Shown piece after piece: positions 51,152 through 58,542 of a DNA stretch of 64,000 bases (within the stretch, counting starts at the first letter, position 1; each line of letters starts with the position of its first letter). The translations under genes were made by a program, and so were the position numbers. The DNA comes from Roseiarcus fermentans (GTDB lineage Bacteria; Pseudomonadota; Alphaproteobacteria; Rhizobiales; Beijerinckiaceae): positions 62,001-126,000 of the forward strand of contig NZ_QNRK01000014.1 of the NCBI RefSeq assembly GCF_003315135.1, given 5' to 3'. The notes beneath the pieces are model-generated. The model did not search any database. It had not been told where the DNA came from and saw only the letters and a list, made by a program, of their open reading frames with translations.

Positions 51152-52660
51152 ATGTCGTTCCGTGACCTTCCGCCTTTCCACGATCTCCGGGCCTTCGTTC
51201 GGTTTCTCACGGAGCGCCGGCTTCTCGTTCGCATCCGCGAACCGATCGGTCTCGTCCACGAACTCACCGAGGTCCATCGACGGGTGATCGCGGCCGGCGG
51301 TCCGGCGCTGATGTTCGACAACGCCGAGGGCGCGACGATGCCGGTGCTCGCCAACCTGTTCGGCACCGCCGAGCGGGTCGCGGCCGGCTTCGGCGTCGCC
51401 CCGTCGAGGATCGTCGAACTCGGCGAGATGCTGGCCGCGTTGCGCGAGCCGCAGCCCTTCGACGGCCTTCAGGATGCGCTGAGCCGCTGGCCGATGGTTC
51501 GCGCGGCCCTCTCGACCCGGCCGAGTCTGGTGTCGAGGCCCGACTGCCAGGCCGAGCGGCGGCTCGGGCGCGACGTCGACCTCGGCCGCCTGCCGATCCA
51601 GACCTGCTGGCCGGGCGAGCCCGCGCCGCTGATCACCTGGGGGCTGGTCATCACCCGGCCGCCCGACACCGAGGCCGACGACACGGCGCACATGAACATC
51701 GGCGTCTACCGGATGCAGGTGCTGGACAAGGACCGCGTCGTGATGCGCTGGCTCGCCCATCGCGGCGGCGCGGCGCACCATCGGGCGTGGGCCGCGCGGG
51801 GCCAGGATACGCCGGTCGCGGTCGCGATCGGCTGCGATCCGGCGACGATTCTCTCCGCCGTCCTGCCGTTGCCGGAGACGGTGTCGGAACTGCGCTTCTC
51901 CGGGGTCATCCGCGGCGAAAGGCCGCGGATCGCGCCGGCGCTGACCGTGCCGTTGATGGCGCCGGCCGACGCCGAGATCGTGCTCGAGGGGCATGTCTCG
52001 GCGACCGAGACGGCGCCGGAGGGGCCGTACGGCGACCACACCGGCTACTACAACAGCGTCGAGTCGTTTCCGGTGATGCGAATCACCGCCATCACGTCGC
52101 GGCGCGATCCGATCTACCTCACCACCTTCACCGGACGGCCGCCGGACGAACCCTCGGTGATCGGCGCGGTCCTCAACGATCTCGCGCTGCCGACCATGCG
52201 CCGGCAGATGCCGGAGATCGTCGATTGCTGGCTGCCGCCCGAGGCCTGCTCCTACCGCATGGCGATCATCTCGATCCGGAAATCCTATCCGGGGCAGGCG
52301 CGCCGGGTGATGATGGGCCTCTGGGGCATGCTGCCGCAGTTCAACTACACCAAGACGATCATCGTCGTCGACGACGACATCGACGTGCGCAGCTGGACCG
52401 ACGTCGCGTGGGCGCTCGCGACCCGCATGGACGCTTCCCGCGACACCGTCGTCGTCTCGAACACGCCGATCGACTACCTCGATTTCGCGTCCCCCGACTC
52501 CGGGCTCGGCGGCAAGCTCGGCCTCGACGCGACGAAGAAGATCGGGACCGAGACCACGCGCGAATGGGGCCGCACGCTCGCCATGTCGCCGGAGGTCGGA
52601 AAGCGCGTCGACGCGATGTGGCCGAAGCTCTTGCGCACGATCGGCGGCGGGCCGGGGTGA
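51152..52660 (+). CDS. ubiD: UbiD-family decarboxylase
   Basis: 502 residues, starting at ATG 51152 after GGGAGGAGGCGG. Family segments: FRDLPPFHDLRAFVRFL, ETAPEGPYGDHTGYYNSVES (carrying the conserved E-x-P-x-G-D near the prFMN site), TGRPPDEPSVIGAVLNDLAL, FNYTKTIIVVDDDIDVRSW and ARLEWGRTL-like ending TTREWGRTL. UbiD uses prenylated FMN to decarboxylate 3-polyprenyl-4-hydroxybenzoate in ubiquinone synthesis. Divergent pairing with ubiTUV and the shared FNR box support a ubiquinone role, although UbiD homologues also handle other aromatic acids. No ubiX is in the window. Confidence 0.88.
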   Translation: MSFRDLPPFHDLRAFVRFLTERRLLVRIREPIGLVHELTEVHRRVIAAGGPALMFDNAEGATMPVLANLFGTAERVAAGFGVAPSRIVELGEMLAALREPQPFDGLQDALSRWPMVRAALSTRPSLVSRPDCQAERRLGRDVDLGRLPIQTCWPGEPAPLITWGLVITRPPDTEADDTAHMNIGVYRMQVLDKDRVVMRWLAHRGGAAHHRAWAARGQDTPVAVAIGCDPATILSAVLPLPETVSELRFSGVIRGERPRIAPALTVPLMAPADAEIVLEGHVSATETAPEGPYGDHTGYYNSVESFPVMRITAITSRRDPIYLTTFTGRPPDEPSVIGAVLNDLALPTMRRQMPEIVDCWLPPEACSYRMAIISIRKSYPGQARRVMMGLWGMLPQFNYTKTIIVVDDDIDVRSWTDVAWALATRMDASRDTVVVSNTPIDYLDFASPDSGLGGKLGLDATKKIGTETTREWGRTLAMSPEVGKRVDAMWPKLLRTIGGGPG

Positions 52661-52669
52661 CGCCGCGGA

Positions 52670-52755
52670 CCCTCACCCTGCCGCGTCGCGGCTGTCCCTC
52701 TCCACCTTCCCCCTCGAGGGGGAAGGTGGCGCAAAGCGCCGGATGAGGGTGCGCC
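52670..52755. repeat. Hairpin-rich intergenic repeat, copy 2
   Basis: Centred on a perfect 28-base palindrome (52702-52729, arms CCACCTTCCCCCTC/GAGGGGGAAGGTGG). It is flanked by CCGCG-TCG-CGG and GGCGC-AAA-GCGCC stems and by outer ends ACCCTCA (52670-52676) and TGAGGGT, so the whole element can fold as one long structure. Shares its right half with the copy in the ubiU-ubiV gap. Lies just after the ubiD-like stop. Confidence 0.75.
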
Positions 52756-52836
52756 GCCGCGACGATTGAAGGCGCGCACGCGGCGGCCGGGGTGGTAAAC
52801 TGCGGCGCGATCCTCGGAAGGGAAGGGAAGGCGCCG

Positions 52837-53370
52837 ATGGCGATCATCACCGCTCAGGACACGACGCTTCTGATCGTCGATTTCCAGGTCCGGCTCATGC
52901 CGGCGATCGACGAAGGGGCCGCCGCGATCGCCAACGCCCGGCGCCTCGTCGACGCGGCGACCCTGTTCCGCGTGTCGACCCTGTTCACCGAGCAGAACCC
53001 GAAAGGTCTGGGGCCGACCGTGCCGGAGCTCGCGCCCGACGAATCGCGCGTCTTTCGCAAGACGACGTTCGACGCGGGACGGACGCCGGGTTTCGAGCAC
53101 AGGCTCGGCGAAGACAACGCCGTGGTGATCGCCGGATGCGAGGCGCACGTCTGCGTGCTCCAGACCGCGCTCGGACTGGCCGAGAAGGGCCGGCGCGTGT
53201 TCGTCGTCCGCGACGCGGTCGGCTCGCGCCGGCCGGAGAGCAAGGAGGCGGGCCTTCTGCGGATGGCGCGCAACGGCGTCGAGATCGTCACCACCGAGAT
53301 GGTGGTGTTCGAATGGCTCGGCGACGCCGCCAACCCGCGCTTCAAGGACGCGGTCGCCTTGATCAAGTGA
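52837..53370 (+). CDS. Isochorismatase-family hydrolase
   Basis: 177 residues from ATG 52837 (GGGAAGGGAAGG upstream). The cysteine-hydrolase triad is intact: D15 in LLIVDFQVRLMP, K75 in VFRKTTFDA, C106 in GCEAHVCVLQTALGL. The cis-peptide region VIAGCEAHVC is typical of the YcaC/nicotinamidase-like branch. Substrates may be isochorismate, nicotinamide-like amides or carbamoyl compounds and cannot be assigned. Convergent with the following PEP-CTERM gene, whose 3' end overlaps it by 8 bases. Confidence 0.88.
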   Translation: MAIITAQDTTLLIVDFQVRLMPAIDEGAAAIANARRLVDAATLFRVSTLFTEQNPKGLGPTVPELAPDESRVFRKTTFDAGRTPGFEHRLGEDNAVVIAGCEAHVCVLQTALGLAEKGRRVFVVRDAVGSRRPESKEAGLLRMARNGVEIVTTEMVVFEWLGDAANPRFKDAVALIK

Positions 53371-54400
53371 GGCGGAGGGTCCCCGGCAAGGCGTTCGGGC
53401 GGACGCGGTCCGGGTCACGGGGCCGGCGCCGACCGACGAAGACCGCGCCGGCGAGGCCCGCGATCAGCATCGCCCAGGTGGAAGGCTCCGGAACGCCTGT
53501 CGGGGGGAGGACTCCGGCGAACGGCCAGTCGTGCAGTTCGCCGCTTCCGTTGAAGCTGTAGGCGTAGAGGAAACCGTCGATGGAGACCGAGTTCGACACT
53601 GCGGCTCGACCGGCGAGAAATGCGCCGGACCAGTCTCTGTCCATGGACAGCGATCCAGCGTCCTCGAAGTTCCAGATGACGTGTTGGGCGACGGTCTTCT
53701 GCGACGAGACGGACCCTCCGTAGGTGAAATTCGCCTGGGGGGTGAAGCCGAAGCCGGACGACCCCGTGACGTTGATGACGACGGTGCTTGCCGACCCGAC
53801 GTCGACACCGATCGTCGCGGCGGTCTGGAGGGTCGAGGCCGAGACGCTGAACACGGCGATTCCGTCGTTGTAAACGTGATTGGCGTCGAAATAGTACTGG
53901 TTCGTGTCGGTCGGGTTGACGTTGTTCGCAGCAAGACCAGACAGGGTGGACTCCAGCGCGTTCAGCGGGACCGTGAAATCGGACATGACGAAAGCCGGCT
54001 CGTTCTGCTTCGCCGACCCGCCCCCGTTGAAAATGAAGCTTGCCGCGTTCGTGCCGGTGGTGTTGAGGCTGCCGCCATTGTTGATCTTGCATCCGTTGCA
54101 CCCGGCGGTCGTATCGACGGCGTTGACGGCCTGGAAATCCGAACCGGGCGGCGCGTCGCCGCCGTAGCCTTGCGTATAGAACTGGGCGCCGCCGGTGATC
54201 GTGCCGGCGACCGAGCGGCCCTGGACGTCGTGCCCGCTGGTGAACGTCGTGGTGAAGACGTCGTTGAACTGCTCGAGAATGTCCTGAGCCGTCAGCGTTT
54301 CTGCGGAGGCCGGAACGGCGGCGGCGCTCGCCGCCGAGGCGAGCGCCAAGGTCGGCGCAACCCGCAGGAAGCGCGCGAAACGCCGGTTGGCTTTCATCAA
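53363..54400 (-). CDS. Choice-of-anchor A family PEP-CTERM protein
   Basis: 345 residues (ATG 54400 or the adjacent ATG 54397). Signal peptide ends near AAVPASA. The mature protein matches the choice-of-anchor A domain: ILEQFNDVFTTTFTSGHDVQ and GRSVAGTITGGAQFYTQG at the front, VIWNFEDAGSLSMDRDWSGA and FLAGRAAVSNSVSIDGFLYA towards the end. The sorting signal VPEPSTWAMLIAG, hydrophobic helix, VGRRRPRD follows, with an unusually long basic/Pro tail of about 20 residues after it. These extracellular proteins are often secreted adhesion or matrix components. AGGGG lies upstream of the start. Confidence 0.88.
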   Translation of the reverse strand: MMKANRRFARFLRVAPTLALASAASAAAVPASAETLTAQDILEQFNDVFTTTFTSGHDVQGRSVAGTITGGAQFYTQGYGGDAPPGSDFQAVNAVDTTAGCNGCKINNGGSLNTTGTNAASFIFNGGGSAKQNEPAFVMSDFTVPLNALESTLSGLAANNVNPTDTNQYYFDANHVYNDGIAVFSVSASTLQTAATIGVDVGSASTVVINVTGSSGFGFTPQANFTYGGSVSSQKTVAQHVIWNFEDAGSLSMDRDWSGAFLAGRAAVSNSVSIDGFLYAYSFNGSGELHDWPFAGVLPPTGVPEPSTWAMLIAGLAGAVFVGRRRPRDPDRVRPNALPGTLRLT

Positions 54401-54576
54401 AATCCCCTGGTTATTGTTCGGCTTCCGATAAACGAGGGGATGGTGGCAAAATTAACCAAACGGCAGTCAACGGCTGCGCCAAAAAAAGACGCGTCGAGCG
54501 GGCGCGCCCTGCGGCGGCGTGGGGTCGCCGCGCGCCAGTCGTCCTGTGCGGACCGCGTCCGGCCGACTGCCGGGGC

Positions 54577-54915
54577 TTATTTGGCTGAAAACAGTGTCAT
54601 CAGCACCTTGCCCTTGTCGCCGATCAGGCACACGAGGGTGCGCGGCTTTTCCTTGGCGCCCTGCTCCACGTAGGCGTCGCCGACCACGACGGTGCGGACC
54701 GGGACGCCCTCGATGGCGGTGTCGGCGTCGATGATCTTGGCGCTGTCGAGGTCGATCGTGACGTCCTTCACGTTGGGAATCTTCTGTTTGAGCGCCAGCA
54801 GCCCGCTCGCCTTGCAGGCGTCGGCTTCCGGCGACACGGACGCGGCAGGGGCGGGACCGGCGGCGAGCGCCGCCGCGAGAGCGAGGAGGGGGAGCTTCAA
54901 GGGCGCGATCTCCAT
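54577..54915 (-). CDS. Small secreted hypothetical protein
   Basis: 112 residues from ATG 54915 with a signal peptide (LKLPLLALAAALAAGPAPAAS). The mature 85 residues begin with a Cys-containing helix (EADACKASGLLALKQKIPNV) and continue as alternating beta strands: VKDVTIDLDSAKIIDADTAI, VRTVVVGDAYVEQG and TLVCLIGDKGKVLMTLFSAK. Two Cys could form a disulfide in the periplasm. No family recognised. A longer start (ATG 54942) is open. It is the only gene between the PEP-CTERM and GH13 genes. Confidence 0.65.
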   Translation of the reverse strand: MEIAPLKLPLLALAAALAAGPAPAASVSPEADACKASGLLALKQKIPNVKDVTIDLDSAKIIDADTAIEGVPVRTVVVGDAYVEQGAKEKPRTLVCLIGDKGKVLMTLFSAK

Positions 54916-55004
54916 GGTTCCGGGGTCGGGAGCGCGATCCATGCGCCCCGCCGCACAAACGATGGATTTCGCCCGCTGTTCCCGAGGAACGCGGTCGCGC
55001 GCCG

Positions 55005-56327
55005 CTACAGCGGCTCGGCCGGCGACAGGATCGCCCACGCCCCTTCGCCCAGGGCCACCCGCGCCTCGCCCGCGCCCGTCTTCAGGCGCGCGTCGCGTCC
55101 CGCGAGGACCGAGCGCATGCCCGGCGCCGGCAGGTCTGTCCCTTCCCCGAGATTGAGGGCGATCATGAGCCGGTTCTCGCCCTCGAACGCCTCGTAGACG
55201 AAGCGCTGGTAGGCGAGGTGGACGACGCGGGTCTTCGCCCGGTGCAGCCACGGGTGACGGCGGCGGAGCCCGATCAGCTCCTGGTGGCGGCGGAAGACGG
55301 GCAGGCCGAGCGCGGAGAGCGCCTCCGGCCGGTCCGGGAAAGCGGGGCGGACGGCGTCGTCGCCGCCGAGCCGGTCCTCCTTGACGCCTCGAAACGCCTG
55401 TTCGTCGCCGGCGTAGATCGAAGGCGTTCCGCCGCACGTCATCAGGATGGCGAGCGCGCATTCGATGCCGCGCGGGTCGCTGAGCCGGCTCGCGAGCCGG
55501 GTCACGTCGTGGTTGCCGACGAAGGTCTGGGGGACGAATGCGTCGAGCAGGCCGTTGTGGCGGTCGAGCGCCCAGGCGAGCTCGTGGACGTTGCGGTCGT
55601 TGAGCGCGCTCCAGATCGCCTTCCACAATTCGTATTGCGTCACCGAATCGACGCCGCTCGCCGTCACGAAGCCGGCATAGTCGCCGTGGATGACCTCGGC
55701 GAACAGGTAGGCGTCGGGATGCCTTGCCCGCACCCGCGGCAGGACGCGCGCCCAGAAGCGCGCCGGAACGGCGTAGGCTGCGTCCAGCCGCCAGCCGCCG
55801 ATGCCGCGATCGAGCCAGTGAATCATGACCGCGGCGACCAGGTCTTCGACCTCGGGCCTGTCGTGATCGAGGACGACCAGCTCGGAATGGCCCTCGAAGG
55901 TCGCGGCTTCCGGCTCCCCGGAGGCCCACGAGAGGCGGAACAGCGCGGCGCCCGGGGCCGACGGTCCTCGCGCCAGCGCCTCCTGAAAGGCCGGATGGCG
56001 GCGCGAAACGTGGTTGAACACGCCGTCGAGCGCGACCTTCAGGCCGCGGCTCCCGGCGGCCCGGATCAGCGCGTCGAAATCGGCCTCGTCGCCGAGGCGC
56101 GGATCGATGCGGAAATGATCGATCGTATCGTAGCCGTGGCTCGCGGACGCGAAGATCGGTCCGAGCAGCAGCGCCGAAGCGCCGAGTTCGACGGCGTAGT
56201 CGAGCCAGTCGATCAGCCGCGGCAGCCGATGCGCCAGCGGCGCCGGGCGCTCGGGCCTGATGTCCGCGCCGACAAATCCGAGCGGATAGACCTGCCAGAC
56301 AATCGCGTGCTCGACCCAGCTCGTCAT
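55005..56327 (-). CDS. GH13 alpha-amylase-family glycosidase
   Basis: 440 residues. (beta/alpha)8 alpha-amylase core with the four classical regions: DGVFNHVSR (region I), GGWRLDAAYAV with nucleophile D182, YLFAEVIHGD with acid/base E211, and FVGNHDVTRLAS with D274. The start reads WVEHAIVWQVYPLGFVGA, typical of neopullulanase/oligosaccharide-acting members rather than secreted amylases, and no signal peptide is present, so it acts in the cytoplasm. GAGGCAGGA lies before ATG 56327, which overlaps the tetR stop by 4 bases. It is therefore translationally coupled to the regulator gene upstream. Confidence 0.92.
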   Translation of the reverse strand: MTSWVEHAIVWQVYPLGFVGADIRPERPAPLAHRLPRLIDWLDYAVELGASALLLGPIFASASHGYDTIDHFRIDPRLGDEADFDALIRAAGSRGLKVALDGVFNHVSRRHPAFQEALARGPSAPGAALFRLSWASGEPEAATFEGHSELVVLDHDRPEVEDLVAAVMIHWLDRGIGGWRLDAAYAVPARFWARVLPRVRARHPDAYLFAEVIHGDYAGFVTASGVDSVTQYELWKAIWSALNDRNVHELAWALDRHNGLLDAFVPQTFVGNHDVTRLASRLSDPRGIECALAILMTCGGTPSIYAGDEQAFRGVKEDRLGGDDAVRPAFPDRPEALSALGLPVFRRHQELIGLRRRHPWLHRAKTRVVHLAYQRFVYEAFEGENRLMIALNLGEGTDLPAPGMRSVLAGRDARLKTGAGEARVALGEGAWAILSPAEPL

Positions 56328-56965
56328 GATCCTGCCTCTTCTATACCGATTGGTAAGGTCATCTGGCGCTTGCCTTGCGCTGGCCGCGCCAGGACGCCGT
56401 AGAGAAAGCCGTCGGCGGTCTGGCGCGCGTGCTTGGGCGTGAGCGCGGCGACATTGTTCAGCGCGAGACCGATGTGGTTGTTGATCAGGCCGAGGAAGGC
56501 TGCGGCCAGCGCGCGCTCCCGCCCGGCCAGCGCCGGGTCGCACTCGGCGGCGTCGCGGAAGACCCTTTCGACCGCGGCGAAATGGCGCTCGTGGAAGCCG
56601 CGCGCGATCTCGTAGGCCTCGCTGCGGATCGGCGCGAACCAGAGCGTGAGGTAAAGCCGGTAGAAGCTGCGCTCTCCGTCGGCGTAGGCGAAGGTGGCCT
56701 CGGCGATCGCCGCCAGGGCCGCGCCGAGGTCCCGGCGCAGCGCGCCCGCGTCGGCGAGCGCATCCGCGAGGGCGGCGAGGCGCGTCTCCATCAGCGTCCG
56801 GAGCAGGCCGCGCTTGGCGCCGAAATGATGGTACAGCGTCGGCTTGGTGACGCCAGCCGCGACGCAGATCTGCTGCACGCCGACGCCGTCGTAGCCGTAG
56901 GCGGTGAACAGGTCGAGCGCGCGGTCGAGAAGCGCCGCGCGCGTGTCGTCCGGGGGGGCGGGCAT
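56324..56965 (-). CDS. TetR-family transcriptional regulator
   Basis: 213 residues. N-terminal helix-turn-helix: ALLDRALDLFTAYGYDGVGV, then QICVAAGVTKPTLYHHFGAK, the canonical TetR DNA-binding segment. The C-terminal ligand-binding half is helical (SFYRLYLTLWFAPIRSEAYE; FLGLINNHIGLALNNVAAL). It precedes the GH13 gene in a two-gene unit and has a perfect palindrome at its own promoter, so autoregulation plus control of the glycosidase is likely. The ligand is unknown. ATG 56965 is only 8 bases from a TATAAC element, with no ribosome binding site, so the mRNA may be leaderless. Confidence 0.9.
   Translation of the reverse strand: MPAPPDDTRAALLDRALDLFTAYGYDGVGVQQICVAAGVTKPTLYHHFGAKRGLLRTLMETRLAALADALADAGALRRDLGAALAAIAEATFAYADGERSFYRLYLTLWFAPIRSEAYEIARGFHERHFAAVERVFRDAAECDPALAGRERALAAAFLGLINNHIGLALNNVAALTPKHARQTADGFLYGVLARPAQGKRQMTLPIGIEEAGS
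56342..56357. promoter_or_regulatory. Second operator-like palindrome inside tetR 3' end
   Basis: TATACCGATTGGTAAG matches the promoter palindrome TATACCGATCGGTATA at 13 of 16 positions. It lies 15 bases upstream of the GH13 start, within the last codons of tetR. This could be a second regulator site, or coincidence constrained by coding sequence. Confidence 0.45.
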
Positions 56966-56975
56966 GTCTATGGGT

Positions 56976-56991
56976 TATACCGATCGGTATA
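56976..56991. promoter_or_regulatory. Perfect 16-bp palindrome at the tetR promoter (operator)
   Basis: TATACCGATCGGTATA is a perfect palindrome starting 11 bases upstream of the tetR ATG. On the minus strand it overlaps a possible promoter, TTGACC (56995-57000) and TATAAC (56974-56979) with a 15-base spacer. Size and placement are typical for TetR autorepression. Confidence 0.75.
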
Positions 56992-57156
56992 TTCGGTCAA
57001 GCCGTCTCCGTCCCGAGAGGCTTCCCGCCGGCGACAGGGCGATCGCTTCAACGTCCGCCCCGCGCCCCCGTCGCCGGAGAAGGCGCTTCAAGCGTTTGCC
57101 CTGGCGCAGCTCCCGGCGCCCTTGACCCGGCGCCGTCGCACGGCGACTCTCGGCGC

Positions 57157-57888
57157 ATGATCGCGCTCTTCACCGATTTCGGGCTCGAGGGCCCGTACAC
57201 AGGCCAGATGAAGGCCGTGCTGTGCCGCATGGCGCCGGGCGTTCCGGTCGTCGACCTCGTCGCCGACGCGCCTGCCGGAGACCCGAAGCGGTCGGCCTAT
57301 CTGCTCGCCGCCTGCGCGGCGTGGTTTCCCATCGGCACGGTCTTCCTGTGCGTGGTCGATCCCGGCGTCGGCGGCGCGCGGCCGGCGGTGATCGTCGAGG
57401 CGGACGGACGGGCGTTCGTCGGACCGGGCGCCGGCCTGTTCGAACTCGTGCAGCGCAGGGCGCAGGCGGCCCGATGTCTCGAGATCGGGTGGCGGCCGGT
57501 CGCGCTGTCGGCGAGCTTCCACGGCCGCGACCTGTTCGCGCCGGTCGCCGCCATGATCGCGCGCGGCGACGCGCCGCCGGGACGGCCGATCGACGATCGT
57601 CTCGTTGGCCGCCCCGACTGGCCCGACGACCTCGCCGAGGTCGTCTACATCGACCATTACGGCAACGCCATGACCGGGATGCGAGCCGCCGGGCTCGCCG
57701 GGGACGCGAAACTGGTCGTGGGCGGGCGCGCGCTGGACCGGGCGCGCACCTTCGGCGACCGGCCCGCGGGCGAGGCCTTCTGGTACGAGAACTCCAGCGG
57801 CCTCGCCGAGATCGCCGTCAACCTCGGCCGCGCCGACCGCGCTCTGGGGCTGACGATCGGCGCGCCGGTCCGGATCGCGGCGTCCTAA
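57157..57888 (+). CDS. SAM hydroxide adenosyltransferase (DUF62 / SAM hydrolase family)
   Basis: 243 residues. The family motifs are clear: MIALFTDFGLEGPYTGQMKA at the N-terminus, VVDPGVGGARPAVIVEADGR carrying the conserved Asp and Arg seven residues apart, SASFHGRDLFAPVAAMIA with the conserved His, and YIDHYGNAMT plus ENSSGLAEIAVN in the C-terminal barrel. Members hydrolyse S-adenosylmethionine to adenosine and methionine using an activated water; fluorinase and chlorinase are relatives. FYGNAMT-like and no halide-specific loop visible, so hydrolase is the default. Converges with the acetyltransferase gene, 4-base overlap at the stops. Confidence 0.9.
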   Translation: MIALFTDFGLEGPYTGQMKAVLCRMAPGVPVVDLVADAPAGDPKRSAYLLAACAAWFPIGTVFLCVVDPGVGGARPAVIVEADGRAFVGPGAGLFELVQRRAQAARCLEIGWRPVALSASFHGRDLFAPVAAMIARGDAPPGRPIDDRLVGRPDWPDDLAEVVYIDHYGNAMTGMRAAGLAGDAKLVVGGRALDRARTFGDRPAGEAFWYENSSGLAEIAVNLGRADRALGLTIGAPVRIAAS

Positions 57889-58400
57889 TCCCGCGCCTCG
57901 CCGAGCGCCCGCTCGTGGTAGCGGACGGCCTTGCCGTTCGTCAGCCGCGCCGAACCGACCACGACAAAACCCATGGCGGCGTGGAAGGCGTCGGAGGCGG
58001 GGTTGGGCGGGTCGGCGTTGACCTCGGCGACGATCCTTTCGTGGCCGGCGGCGCGCGCGCGGCGGAACAGGGCCTGATAGAGCGTACGGGCCAATCCGCG
58101 GCCGCGCGCGTGCGGCGCCACCGCCACGCGATCGACGTAGACGAAGCGCTCGAAACGCGCCCGGAACCAGAGGAAGTTCGGGCTGTCGTAGCCGGCGTCC
58201 TGGTCGAGCGCGATCAGGAAGGCGTCGCAATCGCCCGCGCGAAGGGTCAGGAACGCGCTCGCCATCAGGCCGGTCAGCGCGTCCGCCGACAGCCGGCTCA
58301 GCGCTTCCGCGTGGGCGTTGTTGAGGGCGAGCAACGCCGAGCTCGCGCGCGACGCGTCGCGCCTGTCGACCTCGCGCACGTCCGTGTCGTCCCCGTTCAC
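57885..58400 (-). CDS. GNAT-family N-acetyltransferase
   Basis: About 171 residues from GTG 58400, chosen because a GGGGG run lies seven bases upstream; ATG 58430 would add ten residues but has no visible ribosome site. The acetyl-CoA loop is VDRVAVAPHARGRGLARTLY, followed by HERIVAEVNADPPNPASDAF and HAAMGFVVVGSARL, a textbook GNAT core. FERFVYVDRVAV resembles YitI/PA-type members. The substrate is unknown. Its 3' end overlaps the SAM hydrolase gene in convergent orientation; upstream lies the divergent M29 peptidase gene. Confidence 0.82.
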   Translation of the reverse strand: MNGDDTDVREVDRRDASRASSALLALNNAHAEALSRLSADALTGLMASAFLTLRAGDCDAFLIALDQDAGYDSPNFLWFRARFERFVYVDRVAVAPHARGRGLARTLYQALFRRARAAGHERIVAEVNADPPNPASDAFHAAMGFVVVGSARLTNGKAVRYHERALGEARD

Positions 58401-58542
58401 TGGAAACCCCCTTGGGTCGCGCGTTCCCATGGGCGCCGGACGCCGGGTTCGTCAACCCGGCGTCCGGGACGAGGGGTTTCGCTCCGCCGGACCGGCCCTA
58501 TATCCGGGGACCCGCGCTGCCGCGCCCCGCCCGGAGATTGAT

